Source: UBA1858 sp964636225 (GTDB lineage: Bacteria; Pseudomonadota; Gammaproteobacteria; UBA4575). Taken from it: 64,000 bases of DNA. Below are positions 1 to 7,835 of this stretch, one piece after another. A program made the position numbers and the translations under genes. The notes beneath the pieces are model-generated. The model did not search any database and was not told the origin of the DNA. It saw nothing but the letters and a program-made list of their open reading frames with translations. Location: NCBI GenBank assembly GCA_964636225.1, contig CAZWQM010000001.1, positions 1 to 64,000 of the forward strand, written 5' to 3'. How positions within the stretch are numbered: the first letter of the stretch is position 1; each line of letters starts with the position of its first letter.

Positions 1-128
1 TATGCAAATGTATTTTAAATCAGATGTAATTATTATAAATTACATGCAATTCCTCTTCATTTTTTAGTTTCTTCATATTTTTTATATTTTATGTTGTTTT
101 AAACATTAACTTAATTTGTAAAGAATAA

Positions 129-323
129 TCATATCTGTCTTGAATACAAAAGAGGTCGTGGAAGAAATATAATTACAGGAGATTTTTTTGATATCATGGA
201 TTTGGTGAGCACATCAGTATTCTTTCTTCCTGCGATTGCGAAATAGAATAATGGTTTATCATCTATAGGGATACGATGCTTATAACGTTCAGTATGATGA
301 ATATCAAAATACTCTAATATCAA
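129..323 (-). CDS. Small orphan ORF, doubtful
   Basis: A 64-residue frame with a TTG start that overlaps the stop of the preceding ORF (320-574) by one TTGA. I see no signal peptide, membrane segment or known motif, and no clear ribosome binding site. It sits in very AT-rich DNA near the window edge. It may be translationally coupled to its upstream neighbour, or may be the second half of a broken gene, or chance. Function unknown. Confidence 0.2.
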   Translation of the reverse strand: MILEYFDIHHTERYKHRIPIDDKPLFYFAIAGRKNTDVLTKSMISKKSPVIIFLPRPLLYSRQI

Positions 324-574
324 GATGATGGTTTTGGTTTGGTGATGCTTATACTTTTATAACTTCCTGTCTGTCGCTGATTAAGTTGCATGATATTTAC
401 CTGAACAGACTGCAAGACATAATCATATTCGCCACATTTGTAACCTGTAATAGTATTAGCCCCCTGTGATATTTTATATTTAAACCAGTTTTTTTCATCT
501 GCATGAAATGGCGGCTTACATTTAATTAAAGAATTAAGTGTATAGGGTTTTTTATTAGATAGAATTATTGTCAT
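320..574 (-). CDS. Small hypothetical protein (84 aa)
   Basis: The frame reads as a soluble 84-residue protein with a plausible folded core (WFKYKISQGANTITGYKCG then a helical LNQRQ segment). From memory, the pattern of aromatic residue, QG.N.ITGY.CG and a final LN.R recalls short conserved hypothetical proteins of marine gammaproteobacteria, but I cannot name the family. ATG start, no strong Shine-Dalgarno. It is followed with overlap by the doubtful ORF 129-323. Function unknown. Confidence 0.4.
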   Translation of the reverse strand: MTIILSNKKPYTLNSLIKCKPPFHADEKNWFKYKISQGANTITGYKCGEYDYVLQSVQVNIMQLNQRQTGSYKSISITKPKPSS

Positions 575-615
575 TTTATAAAAATAATTTTAAGTGATAT
601 TCAATAGATAAAAGA

Positions 616-1002
616 CTAATCAAAACCAAGTAAATAAAGAATCTCATCCAGTCTAATGCTTTTTGTGCTTTTATTATTACTATAAGCTTCTTTTCTTAGT
701 TTATCGTCATTGATTAATTTTTCGTGATACTTTTTTTTAGCTAACTCTAAACTTTATTTAATAATATTAAACTCATGAGGTATCTCCTCTATATCTCTAA
801 TCCAGGTATCAATAAACTGCCGTCTGTCTTGATCGATCCTTATCTTATTATCGTTCTTAAAAATATCATTAAATATAGTGGACCACTCTTTAGATATTTC
901 TTCATATAGTTGATAACTAATGTAGATATAGTTGTTTTTGGAAACGTTGGGATACCGGCTTGGATCTAGACCTATAATTTTTATAGTCAAAAGTTTGCTC
1001 AT
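616..1002 (-). pseudogene. Hypothetical protein gene split by an in-frame TAA
   Basis: An ATG at 1002 opens an 82-residue frame ending at TAA (754-756). The same frame then stays open for 45 more codons to a TAG at 616-618, and reads as ordinary charged, helical protein (LELAKKKYHEK, later IRLDEILYLLGFD). This suggests one gene of about 128 residues interrupted by a nonsense codon. No known family was recognised in either part. The alternative is an 82-residue protein followed by chance open frame; in DNA this AT-rich a 45-codon chance frame is possible but not common. Confidence 0.45.
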
Positions 1003-1698
1003 AATAATATGTTTAATATATGCATTTAAATGTCTGCAACTTTATAAATAATTTTTTCATAATACTTAGCGTTAATAATCTAGATAGTAATTCCATTTGG
1101 TGTAGTTACAAACATTTTTAATCAGTCGTACTGACGAGTTCTATGAAAATATGGGATCCTTTCTGTTTTGCTTCTCTATAACTTCTCAGCAAATTCAAAA
1201 TCTATATTTTATGTAGTAAGTTTTTTCATTAACCTAATTCACTATATCTACAATGTTGCGCTGCCTAAAGACTTATTGCAATAACTGTTGATTGATAGAA
1301 CGCGGTAGAATTAAGAAAAGACTTCCTACCCGGAATATCTCTAAAATTGTGTATAAACCAATAAAATAGGGAAGTGATCCCCGTAAACTCAGATTAGATA
1401 CTAGCAAGGCTAATCATACACGAATATAAATTCGAATATCCGAATCTAATAAATCTATTAACACGTTGTTACTTAAGGTTTTATCGTAATTACTAACAAT
1501 GGTGAGTAATATATTTTTGAGATACAAAATTAATTAAACTAATCCTCGCTATTATTAGGGTACTCCTGTATGCTGCAGTTCACTACAGTCTTGTCATTGG
1601 CTTCAAACGGTCGTTTCCCTTGTGATACCTCATTTAGTTTCCTCTTTCACCTCCTGTAAGCAATTTCTTTTCTAAACATCTACAAAGGTAATTTATTT
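1003..1698. other. AT-rich intergenic region, no gene seen
   Basis: About 700 bases with stops in all frames on both strands and no RNA gene that I recognise. The last 100 bases before the cold-shock gene (pyrimidine-rich stretch at about 1610-1670) may be its long 5' leader, as is usual for csp genes, but I cannot identify a cold box with confidence. Confidence 0.5.
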
Positions 1699-1902
1699 AT
1701 GGCTACAGGTTCAATAAAGTGGTTTTACGAATCCGAAGGTTTAGGGTTTATCTCACAAGAAAATAGCGGTGATGATGTGTTTGTGCATTACAGCGCAATC
1801 CAAAGCAATGGTTTTAAAACATTAGCTGAGGGGCAAAAGGTTTCTTTTAATTCTGAAAAAGGACCTAAAGGATAGCTAGCAATCAGTGTTAGCGTCATTT
1901 AA
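1699..1902 (+). pseudogene. Cold-shock protein (CspA family) with internal TAG
   Basis: The reading frame from ATG 1699 is a CspA-type RNA-chaperone: MATGSIKWFYESEG, the RNP1 region as GLGFI, RNP2 as VFVHY, then SAIQSNGFKTLAEGQKVSF and KGPKG. It hits TAG at 1873-1875 after 58 codons. The frame continues as LAISVSVI to a TAA at 1900-1902, matching the usual final beta-strand, so the intact gene had 67 codons. The stop fits a C-to-T change of CAG (Gln). RNP1 is also altered (the usual K-G-F-G-F-I is E-G-L-G-F-I). A 58-residue product would lack strand 5 of the OB fold. Probably a decaying paralogue; an AAAGGT sequence about 8 bases upstream serves as ribosome binding site. Confidence 0.85.
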
Positions 1903-1919
1903 ATAGAATAAGTATTTTT

Positions 1920-1962
1920 AGCATAGAAGCTAGACCGAACAGAAATACCGTTTATCTATGCT
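1920..1962 (+). terminator. Weak hairpin after csp gene
   Basis: AGCATAGA (1920-1927) can pair with TCTATGCT (1955-1962), an 8-bp stem with a long loop, just after the csp stop codon. The T-run behind it is poor (TCTTTGTC), so it is at best a weak terminator or processing hairpin. Confidence 0.3.
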
Positions 1963-2143
1963 TCTTTGTCACTAAAATTCTTTATTTTACTCCGCACATT
2001 GATATGTCTTCTGTGATTGAAGCTAAAATTGCAGTATTCGAATGAATAAAATTTCATTCGAGCCTTCTTGATGAAACGTAAATTCAGCAATAACCTTAGT
2101 AGGTAATTTAAATGCAAACTTATCACCGCTTATAAAACAGGAT

Positions 2144-2818
2144 ATGCATCAGTACTTTATAAATTTTAGTGTACTTTGTATAAGCATAGCTTTGTTGTTA
2201 AGTACTGCTTTAGCTGCTGAAGAGAACTCAAATTTAATTCCAGAAAACGCTAGACAACAAAAGTACGGCTCAGGATGGGTGTGTCTTGAGGGCTATGTAA
2301 AAGATAATAACTCATGCAAACCACTCATTGTTCCTGATAATGCTTATGCAACAGGGAATAAATATGATGGAGGTTGGAGCTGTAGTTATGGTTATGTCCA
2401 AACTGATCAGTCATGTATAGCGATAGAAATTCCTCCTAATGCTTACTTGAACTCCAGGGGTACAAATTGGGATTGCCATCGAGGATATAAAAAACTCGCT
2501 AATAAATGTACAGAAATAGTTGTGCCAATGCACGGTTATTTGGCTAATTCTAATGATAGAACAGTTTGGGAATGTGAACGTGGATATCGTGCAAACGTTG
2601 AGAAATGTACCCAGATTATTGTCCCTGAAAATGGCTATCTATCAGATAAGTCCTATGGAAATGGTTGGGATTGTGAGAGGGGTTATATTCAACGAAATAA
2701 TAAATGTCTAGCCATAGAAGTGCCTGACAATGCGCATATTGACTATGACGGAAAAAGTTGGGTTTGCAACAAACCATTGAAAAAACTAAATAATGAATGT
2801 GTTGCTAGGAATAAGTAG
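2144..2818 (+). CDS. Secreted six-repeat cysteine-rich protein
   Basis: A 224-residue protein with a clear Sec signal peptide (hydrophobic residues 5-22, likely cleavage after STALA before AEE). The mature part is six tandem units of about 33 residues. Each has the pattern [IV]-P-x-[NHG]-[AG]-[YRH], then W-x-C-x-x-G-Y, then a second Cys about 9-11 residues later, giving 12 cysteines, probably one disulfide per unit. The sixth unit has KPL in place of GY. Comparable W.C..GY modules occur in envelope or secreted proteins of marine gammaproteobacteria, but I know of no assigned function. Stand-alone gene; ACAGGAT precedes the ATG. Likely periplasmic or extracellular binding or structural protein. 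Confidence 0.8.
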   Translation: MHQYFINFSVLCISIALLLSTALAAEENSNLIPENARQQKYGSGWVCLEGYVKDNNSCKPLIVPDNAYATGNKYDGGWSCSYGYVQTDQSCIAIEIPPNAYLNSRGTNWDCHRGYKKLANKCTEIVVPMHGYLANSNDRTVWECERGYRANVEKCTQIIVPENGYLSDKSYGNGWDCERGYIQRNNKCLAIEVPDNAHIDYDGKSWVCNKPLKKLNNECVARNK

Positions 2819-3003
2819 TCATTAGTAAATCATTCATCAAAGATATTTGATGGCAGGTTTAATCGTTGCTTTAAATCAAGTCAAATAATAAAGCCTAACT
2901 ATGTTGAGTGACCGCTTTTTACTCTCGAAGCGTAGATATATTTTATAAATCGGATTTTTCTATAATTGATGGATCAACAAAGTTAATTTATAAACTAGGA
3001 AAG

Positions 3004-3249
3004 TTATAGAATAAAAAACTCTGTAGTAGCTAAATTTTTAGTGTCAGTATAAAGCTGGCACTCTTCGTTTACCTTTTTTGTAAAAATTGGGTGAACTAAT
3101 TTTTCAATTTCTGGTGCATTCTGGTCTGCACATATATCAAACGTGGTAATCTTTACCGATTTACCTCGAAATACTAAAATAAGTCTTCGCCTAGACCATC
3201 CCAAAAATCTTGGGTAGGCCGATTCTTGGAGAAATTCCAAATATGTCAT
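3004..3249 (-). CDS. Hypothetical 81-aa ORF, doubtful
   Basis: An antisense frame whose first seven bases overlap the 5' end of rhlE. It contains a basic segment (GWSRRRL) and otherwise no recognisable motif. Nothing else in the interval 2819-3242 looks like a gene, so this could be a small divergently transcribed gene sharing the rhlE promoter region, or chance. Function unknown. Confidence 0.25.
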   Translation of the reverse strand: MTYLEFLQESAYPRFLGWSRRRLILVFRGKSVKITTFDICADQNAPEIEKLVHPIFTKKVNEECQLYTDTKNLATTEFFIL

Positions 3250-4445
3250 TTGAAACTCTCGGTCTTAGTGCCGAATTACACCGTGCAGTGTCTGAAAAAG
3301 GCTATAGCACACCAACACCAATACAATGTCAGGCAATCCCTTTAATTTTACAAGGTCGTGACATAATGGGTGCCGCGCAGACAGGAACCGGTAAAACTGC
3401 TGGGTTCACCCTGCCGCTATTGCAGCGGTTAATGTCTTCCAGTACAAACATAAAAGGACGTCGTCCTATCCGTTCGCTAGTGATAGTGCCAACTCGAGAG
3501 CTTGCTGCGCAAGTTGCTGAAAGTGTGTTTACTTATGGTAAGTACTTACCGCTTCGGTCCACCGCAGTGTTTGGTGGCGTAAGCATCAATCTGCAAAAAC
3601 AAACTCTGCAAAACGGTGTGGATGTTCTAGTCGCCACCCCAGGCAGGCTGCTAGATCACGTCCGTCAAGGCACTGTCGACCTCTCGAATGTGGAAATTCT
3701 AGTGCTTGATGAGGCCGATCGCATGCTTGATATGGGATTTATTCATGATATCCGTAAAGTGCTCGCACTATTGCCAAAACACAAACAAACGTTACTTTTC
3801 TCAGCCACTTTCTCTAAAGAAATTAAGCAGCTGGGAAACAACTTACTCAAGTCGCCAGCCTTGATTGAAGTGGCTACTCAAAATACGGCTTCAGATCTTG
3901 TTACTCAGGTTGTCCATCCGGTAGATAAAAGTCGAAAGCGTGAATTGCTTTCTTATCTGATTGGTATGAATAACTGGAAACAACTACTGGTATTTAACCG
4001 TACTAAACACAGCGCAAATCGACTGTCCAAGCAATTAATTGCTGACGGCATCAGCGCAACTGCGATTCATGGTAATAAGAGCCAGGGTGCACGCACCAAA
4101 GCGCTAGCAGATTTCAAATCTGGCAAAGTGCGTGTTTTAGTTGCAACGGATATTGCTGCGCGAGGCCTTGATATTAGCCAGCTACCGCACGTAGTAAATT
4201 TTGACTTGCCAAATGCCGCGGAGGACTACGTTCACCGAATTGGCCGCACAGGTCGGGCTGGTCATGAAGGAGAAGCCGTGTCACTGGTGTGCCTGGAAGA
4301 AGTGAAGCTGCTTAAAAATATCGAACGTCTTATAAATCGCGGTATACCGAAAGTGGTAATTAATAATTTTGAGCCTGACCTCTCCATCGAGCCGTCACCC
4401 ATTAAGATAGGAGGCGGGAAAAAGAACACTTCTAAAAAGTTTTGA
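3243..4445 (+). CDS. rhlE: DEAD-box RNA helicase RhlE
   Basis: A 400-residue ATP-dependent RNA helicase acting in ribosome assembly and RNA turnover in the cytoplasm. All motifs are present in order: Q motif (GYSTPTPIQ), motif I AQTGTGKT near residue 48, PTRELAAQ, TPGRLLDH, DEAD, SAT, LVFNRTKH, ATDIAARGLDI and HRIGRTGRAG, followed by a short basic tail (GGGKKNTSKKF). The N-terminus MSFETLGLS and overall order match the RhlE subfamily. I chose ATG 3243 over the in-frame ATG at 3210 because RhlE proteins begin with this motif and GGAGA lies about 10 bases upstream. The tail is shorter than in many RhlE proteins. Monocistronic. Confidence 0.9.
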   Translation: MSFETLGLSAELHRAVSEKGYSTPTPIQCQAIPLILQGRDIMGAAQTGTGKTAGFTLPLLQRLMSSSTNIKGRRPIRSLVIVPTRELAAQVAESVFTYGKYLPLRSTAVFGGVSINLQKQTLQNGVDVLVATPGRLLDHVRQGTVDLSNVEILVLDEADRMLDMGFIHDIRKVLALLPKHKQTLLFSATFSKEIKQLGNNLLKSPALIEVATQNTASDLVTQVVHPVDKSRKRELLSYLIGMNNWKQLLVFNRTKHSANRLSKQLIADGISATAIHGNKSQGARTKALADFKSGKVRVLVATDIAARGLDISQLPHVVNFDLPNAAEDYVHRIGRTGRAGHEGEAVSLVCLEEVKLLKNIERLINRGIPKVVINNFEPDLSIEPSPIKIGGGKKNTSKKF

Positions 4446-4627
4446 AGAAGCGATCTCAACAGAATTGGGATAGTTCAGATTTATCATTGTCGTATGACTT
4501 TATAAATTGACTGTAACTCTGTAGGGATCGATAGTCTTAAGAATAATCAAAAAAGGAAGCTAAAAGTGTATAGCTATAAATGTTATTTTGAAGCAGACAG
4601 TACTCTGCAGTCATATGAGGATATTTA

Positions 4628-5278
4628 TTGTCGTCAATAAGATTTCGATATCAAACCATCGAGTTCGGTGACCGAGATATACATTTGCGCACTCTGCGTG
4701 ACAAACAGCAATATTGTGACAAAGATAGAGTTGCTGAAAAGCTTGGGATATCTTCCGCTATGTGGCCGATGTTTGGTGTCATATGGCCATCCAGTCAAGT
4801 ATTAGCCAATTATCTTCAGGATTTTGATATTAAGAATAAACGAATCCTCGAAGTAGGTTGTGGGATTGGATTAGTTAGCCTACTTTTAAACTCACGACTA
4901 GCAAACATTACTGCTACTGATTTTCATCCTGAGGTGGAAAAATATCTTAATATTAATGTTCACTTAAACAACGGTAAAAAAATACCATTTGTAAGAACTG
5001 GTTGGGACGATAATATCAGTATCCTTGGAAAATTTGATCTTATAGTAGGGAGTGACTTGCTATATGAAAAAGATCATGCCAAATCATTGTCCAGCTTCAT
5101 TAATCAACATGCAAAAGTGAAAGTTGAGGTAATACTTGCGGATCCTGGCAGAGGTGTTCACGCTTCGTTTAGCAAAAACATGAATTTACTGGGTTATTCA
5201 CATAATCAATACAAAGTGAACGATACCCCATGTCTTGAGACTCCATTTAAAGGACGAATTTTACGATATCAGCGTTAA
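4628..5278 (+). CDS. Class I SAM-dependent methyltransferase (Methyltransf_16-like)
   Basis: A 216-residue protein with a Rossmann-type SAM-binding motif LEVGCGIGLVSLLL near residue 77, an acidic strand end (ATDFHPEV) and the D-L-I-V-G-S-D-L-L-Y-E motif typical of the METTL21/nicotinamide N-methyltransferase-like group, which methylate lysines in proteins. W-P-M-F-G-V-I-W-P-S-S in the N-terminal third is also characteristic. Substrate cannot be told from sequence. Start is TTG at 4628, with GAGG seven bases upstream; the nearby ATG at 4615 is out of frame. Stand-alone gene. Confidence 0.75.
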   Translation: MSSIRFRYQTIEFGDRDIHLRTLRDKQQYCDKDRVAEKLGISSAMWPMFGVIWPSSQVLANYLQDFDIKNKRILEVGCGIGLVSLLLNSRLANITATDFHPEVEKYLNINVHLNNGKKIPFVRTGWDDNISILGKFDLIVGSDLLYEKDHAKSLSSFINQHAKVKVEVILADPGRGVHASFSKNMNLLGYSHNQYKVNDTPCLETPFKGRILRYQR

Positions 5279-5964
5279 TGGTTAATTGAATAGGTTAACC
5301 ACAGGCTATATCTGATGAAAATTTGAGAATAACCAACCATCGTGATTGGAGGAAGCCTTGGTAAAGCAAGTTGTGAAAAACCGTCTGCTAAAAAAGCGTA
5401 ATCGCAGATGAATAGGACGATACATGAGGCATCCGGCTTCTGAGCGATACGAGATCATTTGCCCGCTCTAATAGCCCAGATAAACATCCTTCTCATTGAC
5501 TTGGGTTAGCCATTTCTTCTGTTGCCTATCGAAAAAGATCCATATCATATTTTATCCTCTCTTTAAGATTATCTATCAGAGGCTTGCAACCTGGGCTGAG
5601 TCTAAAGTAACCAGTGTGAGACTATCGGGTTGATTTCATTGACAATGAGTAGAATGAAGGTATGCTTCCCGCTCCAAGCCAAAGAACTTCACATTAAAAA
5701 TTATTTGCCACTATAACGCCACAATTACAGTCGTAAAACTTGTGAATACAAAAAGGCATAGTGAATTAAATAAACCAAACCATGCAAACAAATTTGGTTA
5801 TAATTCGCAACTTCCTAAGAATAGGTTCGCACATTTTAAATGGACGAAAAATAGGAAGAAAAAATAATTAAAAACAAAAAGTTAATAAAACTTTATAAAG
5901 TGACTTGTAACGCAAGAATCTGGGCCAACTCAGAGCTTGTGGCAATCATAAAAGTAAAAACCAC
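5279..5964. other. Intergenic region with possible 26-codon ORF remnant
   Basis: About 690 bases without a convincing gene. TGGTTAA (5279-5285) and TTAACCA (5295-5301) form a perfect inverted repeat after the methyltransferase stop, without a T-run. On the minus strand an ATG at 5548 with an AGAGAGGA ribosome binding site opens 26 codons to TAG 5468-5470; the same frame stays open for about 50 codons beyond, so it could be another nonsense-broken gene, but no family was recognised. Confidence 0.3.
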
Positions 5965-6038
5965 GGCGAGTTGGCAGAGTGGTGATGCAGCGGCCTGCAA
6001 AGCCGTGTACAGCGGTTCGATTCCGCTACTCGCCTCCA
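5965..6038 (+). tRNA. tRNA-Cys(GCA)
   Basis: A full cloverleaf: acceptor GGCGAGT pairs with ACTCGCC, the anticodon loop CTGCAAA gives anticodon GCA, the T arm is GCGGTTCGATTCCGC, discriminator U, and CCA is encoded. The next tRNA follows 156 bases downstream. Confidence 0.95.
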
Positions 6039-6194
6039 AGTCACGTCCCGCTATTTTAAAAAAATGCGCCTAAGTAGCGCGTGACTGAAGACTGCGAATC
6101 TAACAATTGTACGCAGGTGAATTAAAAGCCCACTACTTAAATGAGTGGCAGAAATCAGAAGTACACACAGTAGTATTAAAAAACCCATCACCCT

Positions 6195-6282
6195 GCCCGG
6201 GTGGCGGAATTGGTAGACGCAAGGGACTTAAAATCCCTCGCCTGTATAAGGCGTGCCGGTTCGACTCCGGCCCCGGGCACCA
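6195..6282 (+). tRNA. tRNA-Leu(UAA), island attachment site
   Basis: Acceptor GCCCGGG pairs with CCCGGGC, the anticodon loop reads CTTAAAA (anticodon UAA), a long variable arm identifies a class II tRNA-Leu, and CCA is encoded. Its 3' end (6263-6282) recurs imperfectly at 10026-10044, marking it as the integration site of the downstream island. Confidence 0.95.
6263..6282 (+). repeat. attL-like direct repeat (tRNA-Leu 3' end)
   Basis: Sequence GACTCCGGCCCCGGGCACCA, the T-arm and acceptor end of tRNA-Leu. It matches 10026-10044 apart from one C/T change and one missing G. Confidence 0.75.
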
Positions 6283-6339
6283 TTAAAAACAGTTAGTTAT
6301 AATGTTTTATTAATCTATAAAATTAAGTGATAATTATTC

Positions 6340-6360
6340 TGGGTATACCTATGGGTATAC
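6340..6360 (+). repeat. Paired GGGTAT motif at left island end
   Basis: TGGGTATACC then TATGGGTATAC, two GGGTAT units 11 bases apart, about 60 bases inside the island. A similar pair (9949-9970) lies about 60 bases inside the right end. From memory, such pairs are common next to tyrosine-integrase attachment sites; they may be recombinase or excisionase binding sites. Confidence 0.4.
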
Positions 6361-6563
6361 TTTGACTTAACAAGTTCACGCTCCATTTATATCTAAGTTC
6401 TAGCGTCCACTCCCCGTTTCACCCCCAGAGGGGCCCCAACCAATCTTAATCAGATTACCGAAAGTAATTTCATTTATTAAAAATTAAATGTTTCATATGG
6501 TTTCATTTGTTATTGTGTTTGCAGAGATTGATTCTCAAATCAACAAAATAAGAATTTTTAATA

Positions 6564-6944
6564 ATGGACAATTTAAATACATCTGGCGATATATATAAGT
6601 ACTTTCTCGATTCTGCACAATTTCCATATTCCACTGCAGAGCAAAATTGTATAAAAAATACCGTCAATAAGCTTTTCGCTCAGCCAACTAAGGGCAGTCA
6701 TCCGGGGATGCTTTTAGGGAAAATTCAGTCGGGTAAAACAAAAACGTTCATGGCCATCATTGGTCTCGCATTTGATAATGGTTACCAAGTTTCTGTTGTA
6801 TTTACGAAGGGAACTAAAGCTTTATCTAAACAGACTGAACAAAGAATTCAAAAGGATTTTAGTAAATTCATAGAAAATGATGATCTTCTAGTTTTCGACA
6901 TAATGAATATGCCTTTATCACTGTATAAGGCTTTTCATCTATAA
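6564..6944 (+). pseudogene. N-terminal stub of a Z1-type superfamily helicase
   Basis: The 126-residue frame starts like large Z1-domain/DEAD-like helicases of mobile and defence islands: an N-terminal helical segment, then the Walker A-like motif GKIQSGKT near residue 47 and VSVVFTKGTKALSKQTEQRI, a motif Ia-like strand. The protein stops soon after (LLVFDIMNMPLS), with no Walker B or C-terminal helicase domain, whereas full proteins are several hundred residues longer. The 3' end overlaps a minus-strand gene (6868-7257), so a deletion probably joined the two at about 6900. Likely non-functional. Confidence 0.65.
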
Positions 6945-7257
6945 ATGCTTTTAAAGCCGCTAAGTATAAAAGGTCATATAACTTTGCATTTGCTTTTTTG
7001 AATGGATTTCTCGTGGCTGAATAGTTGTAAATTAGTACATCGATATCGTCATGCTCTATATGGTCGTCTGGATGATGTAGTTCTTTATCTCGATTCCTTA
7101 GACTATCTATGTGGTCTGATAGTATCTGTATGCATTTAGAAATATCTTTCCAATCCACATGATGAAAATGTAATTTACTCCAAATAAGTGCTAGCCGAAC
7201 AGGATCGTCAAGTTGATCGAAACTCCAATTAATAAATTGTTCATATTTTTTGGGCAT
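6868..7257 (-). CDS. Hypothetical island protein (129 aa)
   Basis: A 129-residue acidic, mostly helical protein (MPKKYEQFINWSFDQLDDP start; His/Asp-rich stretch HHPDDHIEHDD near residue 62) with no family that I recognise. ATG start. Its last 25 codons run antisense over the end of the helicase stub, so the C-terminus may be partly junction sequence. It sits between the stub and the MazG/DUF2075 module, on the opposite strand. Function unknown. Confidence 0.5.
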   Translation of the reverse strand: MPKKYEQFINWSFDQLDDPVRLALIWSKLHFHHVDWKDISKCIQILSDHIDSLRNRDKELHHPDDHIEHDDIDVLIYNYSATRNPFKKANAKLYDLLYLAALKAFIDEKPYTVIKAYSLCRKLEDHHFL

Positions 7258-7475
7258 GTATCTCAGAATAATATAAATGTTTGATTATATTAAAATAAGT
7301 AGATCTAGTTAAATGCTACATCATTCTTTAAAGTATTTTGTAGATACCTAGATTTCATGAATTATAATATTTATAAACTCTATTGACACATAGATAATTG
7401 AATTCAGCTCACGCAAATAAAAATGGCATTGCGGCTGTTTTATAAACAAAGATACTCTAGTAAGGAGATAAAGAA

Positions 7476-7826
7476 TTGGAAAATGAAATATCAGGGCTTT
7501 TAGACAAACTTAGAGCTTTTTCTGAAGCACGTGATTGGGCTCAGTTCCACTCACCAAAAAATTTAGCTTGTGCATTGTCAGTTGAAGCATCAGAGCTTTT
7601 AGAACATTTTCAATGGATGAAAGAAGATGAAAGTCGATTACTTTCATCCGAAAAGTTAGCAGCGGTTGAGTCTGAAATTGCTGATGTTTTTTGTTACTTG
7701 CTTATGATTTCTGAAAAGCTTGGCATTGACTTAATTAAATCAACTAATAAAAAAATAGAGTTTAATAATTTGCGTTATCCGGTAGATAAGGCAAAAGGTC
7801 GAAGCAACAAATATACCGAGTTATAA
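7476..7826 (+). CDS. MazG-like nucleotide pyrophosphohydrolase
   Basis: A 116-residue all-alpha NTP pyrophosphatase of the MazG/RS21-C6 (DCTPP1-like) group, which hydrolyse (d)NTPs to monophosphate and pyrophosphate. Visible signatures are the N-terminal helix F-S-E-A-R-D-W-A-Q-F-H-S-P-K-N-L-A, the first acidic metal-binding helix (EASELLEHFQW) and the second (ESEIADVFCYLL), matching ExxE...ExxD. Start is TTG 7476 with AGGAG nine bases upstream; the nearby ATG is out of frame. The stop lies 9 bases before the DUF2075 gene, so the two are almost certainly cotranscribed. Such enzymes adjust nucleotide pools or remove non-canonical nucleotides; beside a nuclease-helicase a role in phage defence is plausible but inferred. 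Confidence 0.85.
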   Translation: MENEISGLLDKLRAFSEARDWAQFHSPKNLACALSVEASELLEHFQWMKEDESRLLSSEKLAAVESEIADVFCYLLMISEKLGIDLIKSTNKKIEFNNLRYPVDKAKGRSNKYTEL

Positions 7827-7835
7827 AAGGTATTT

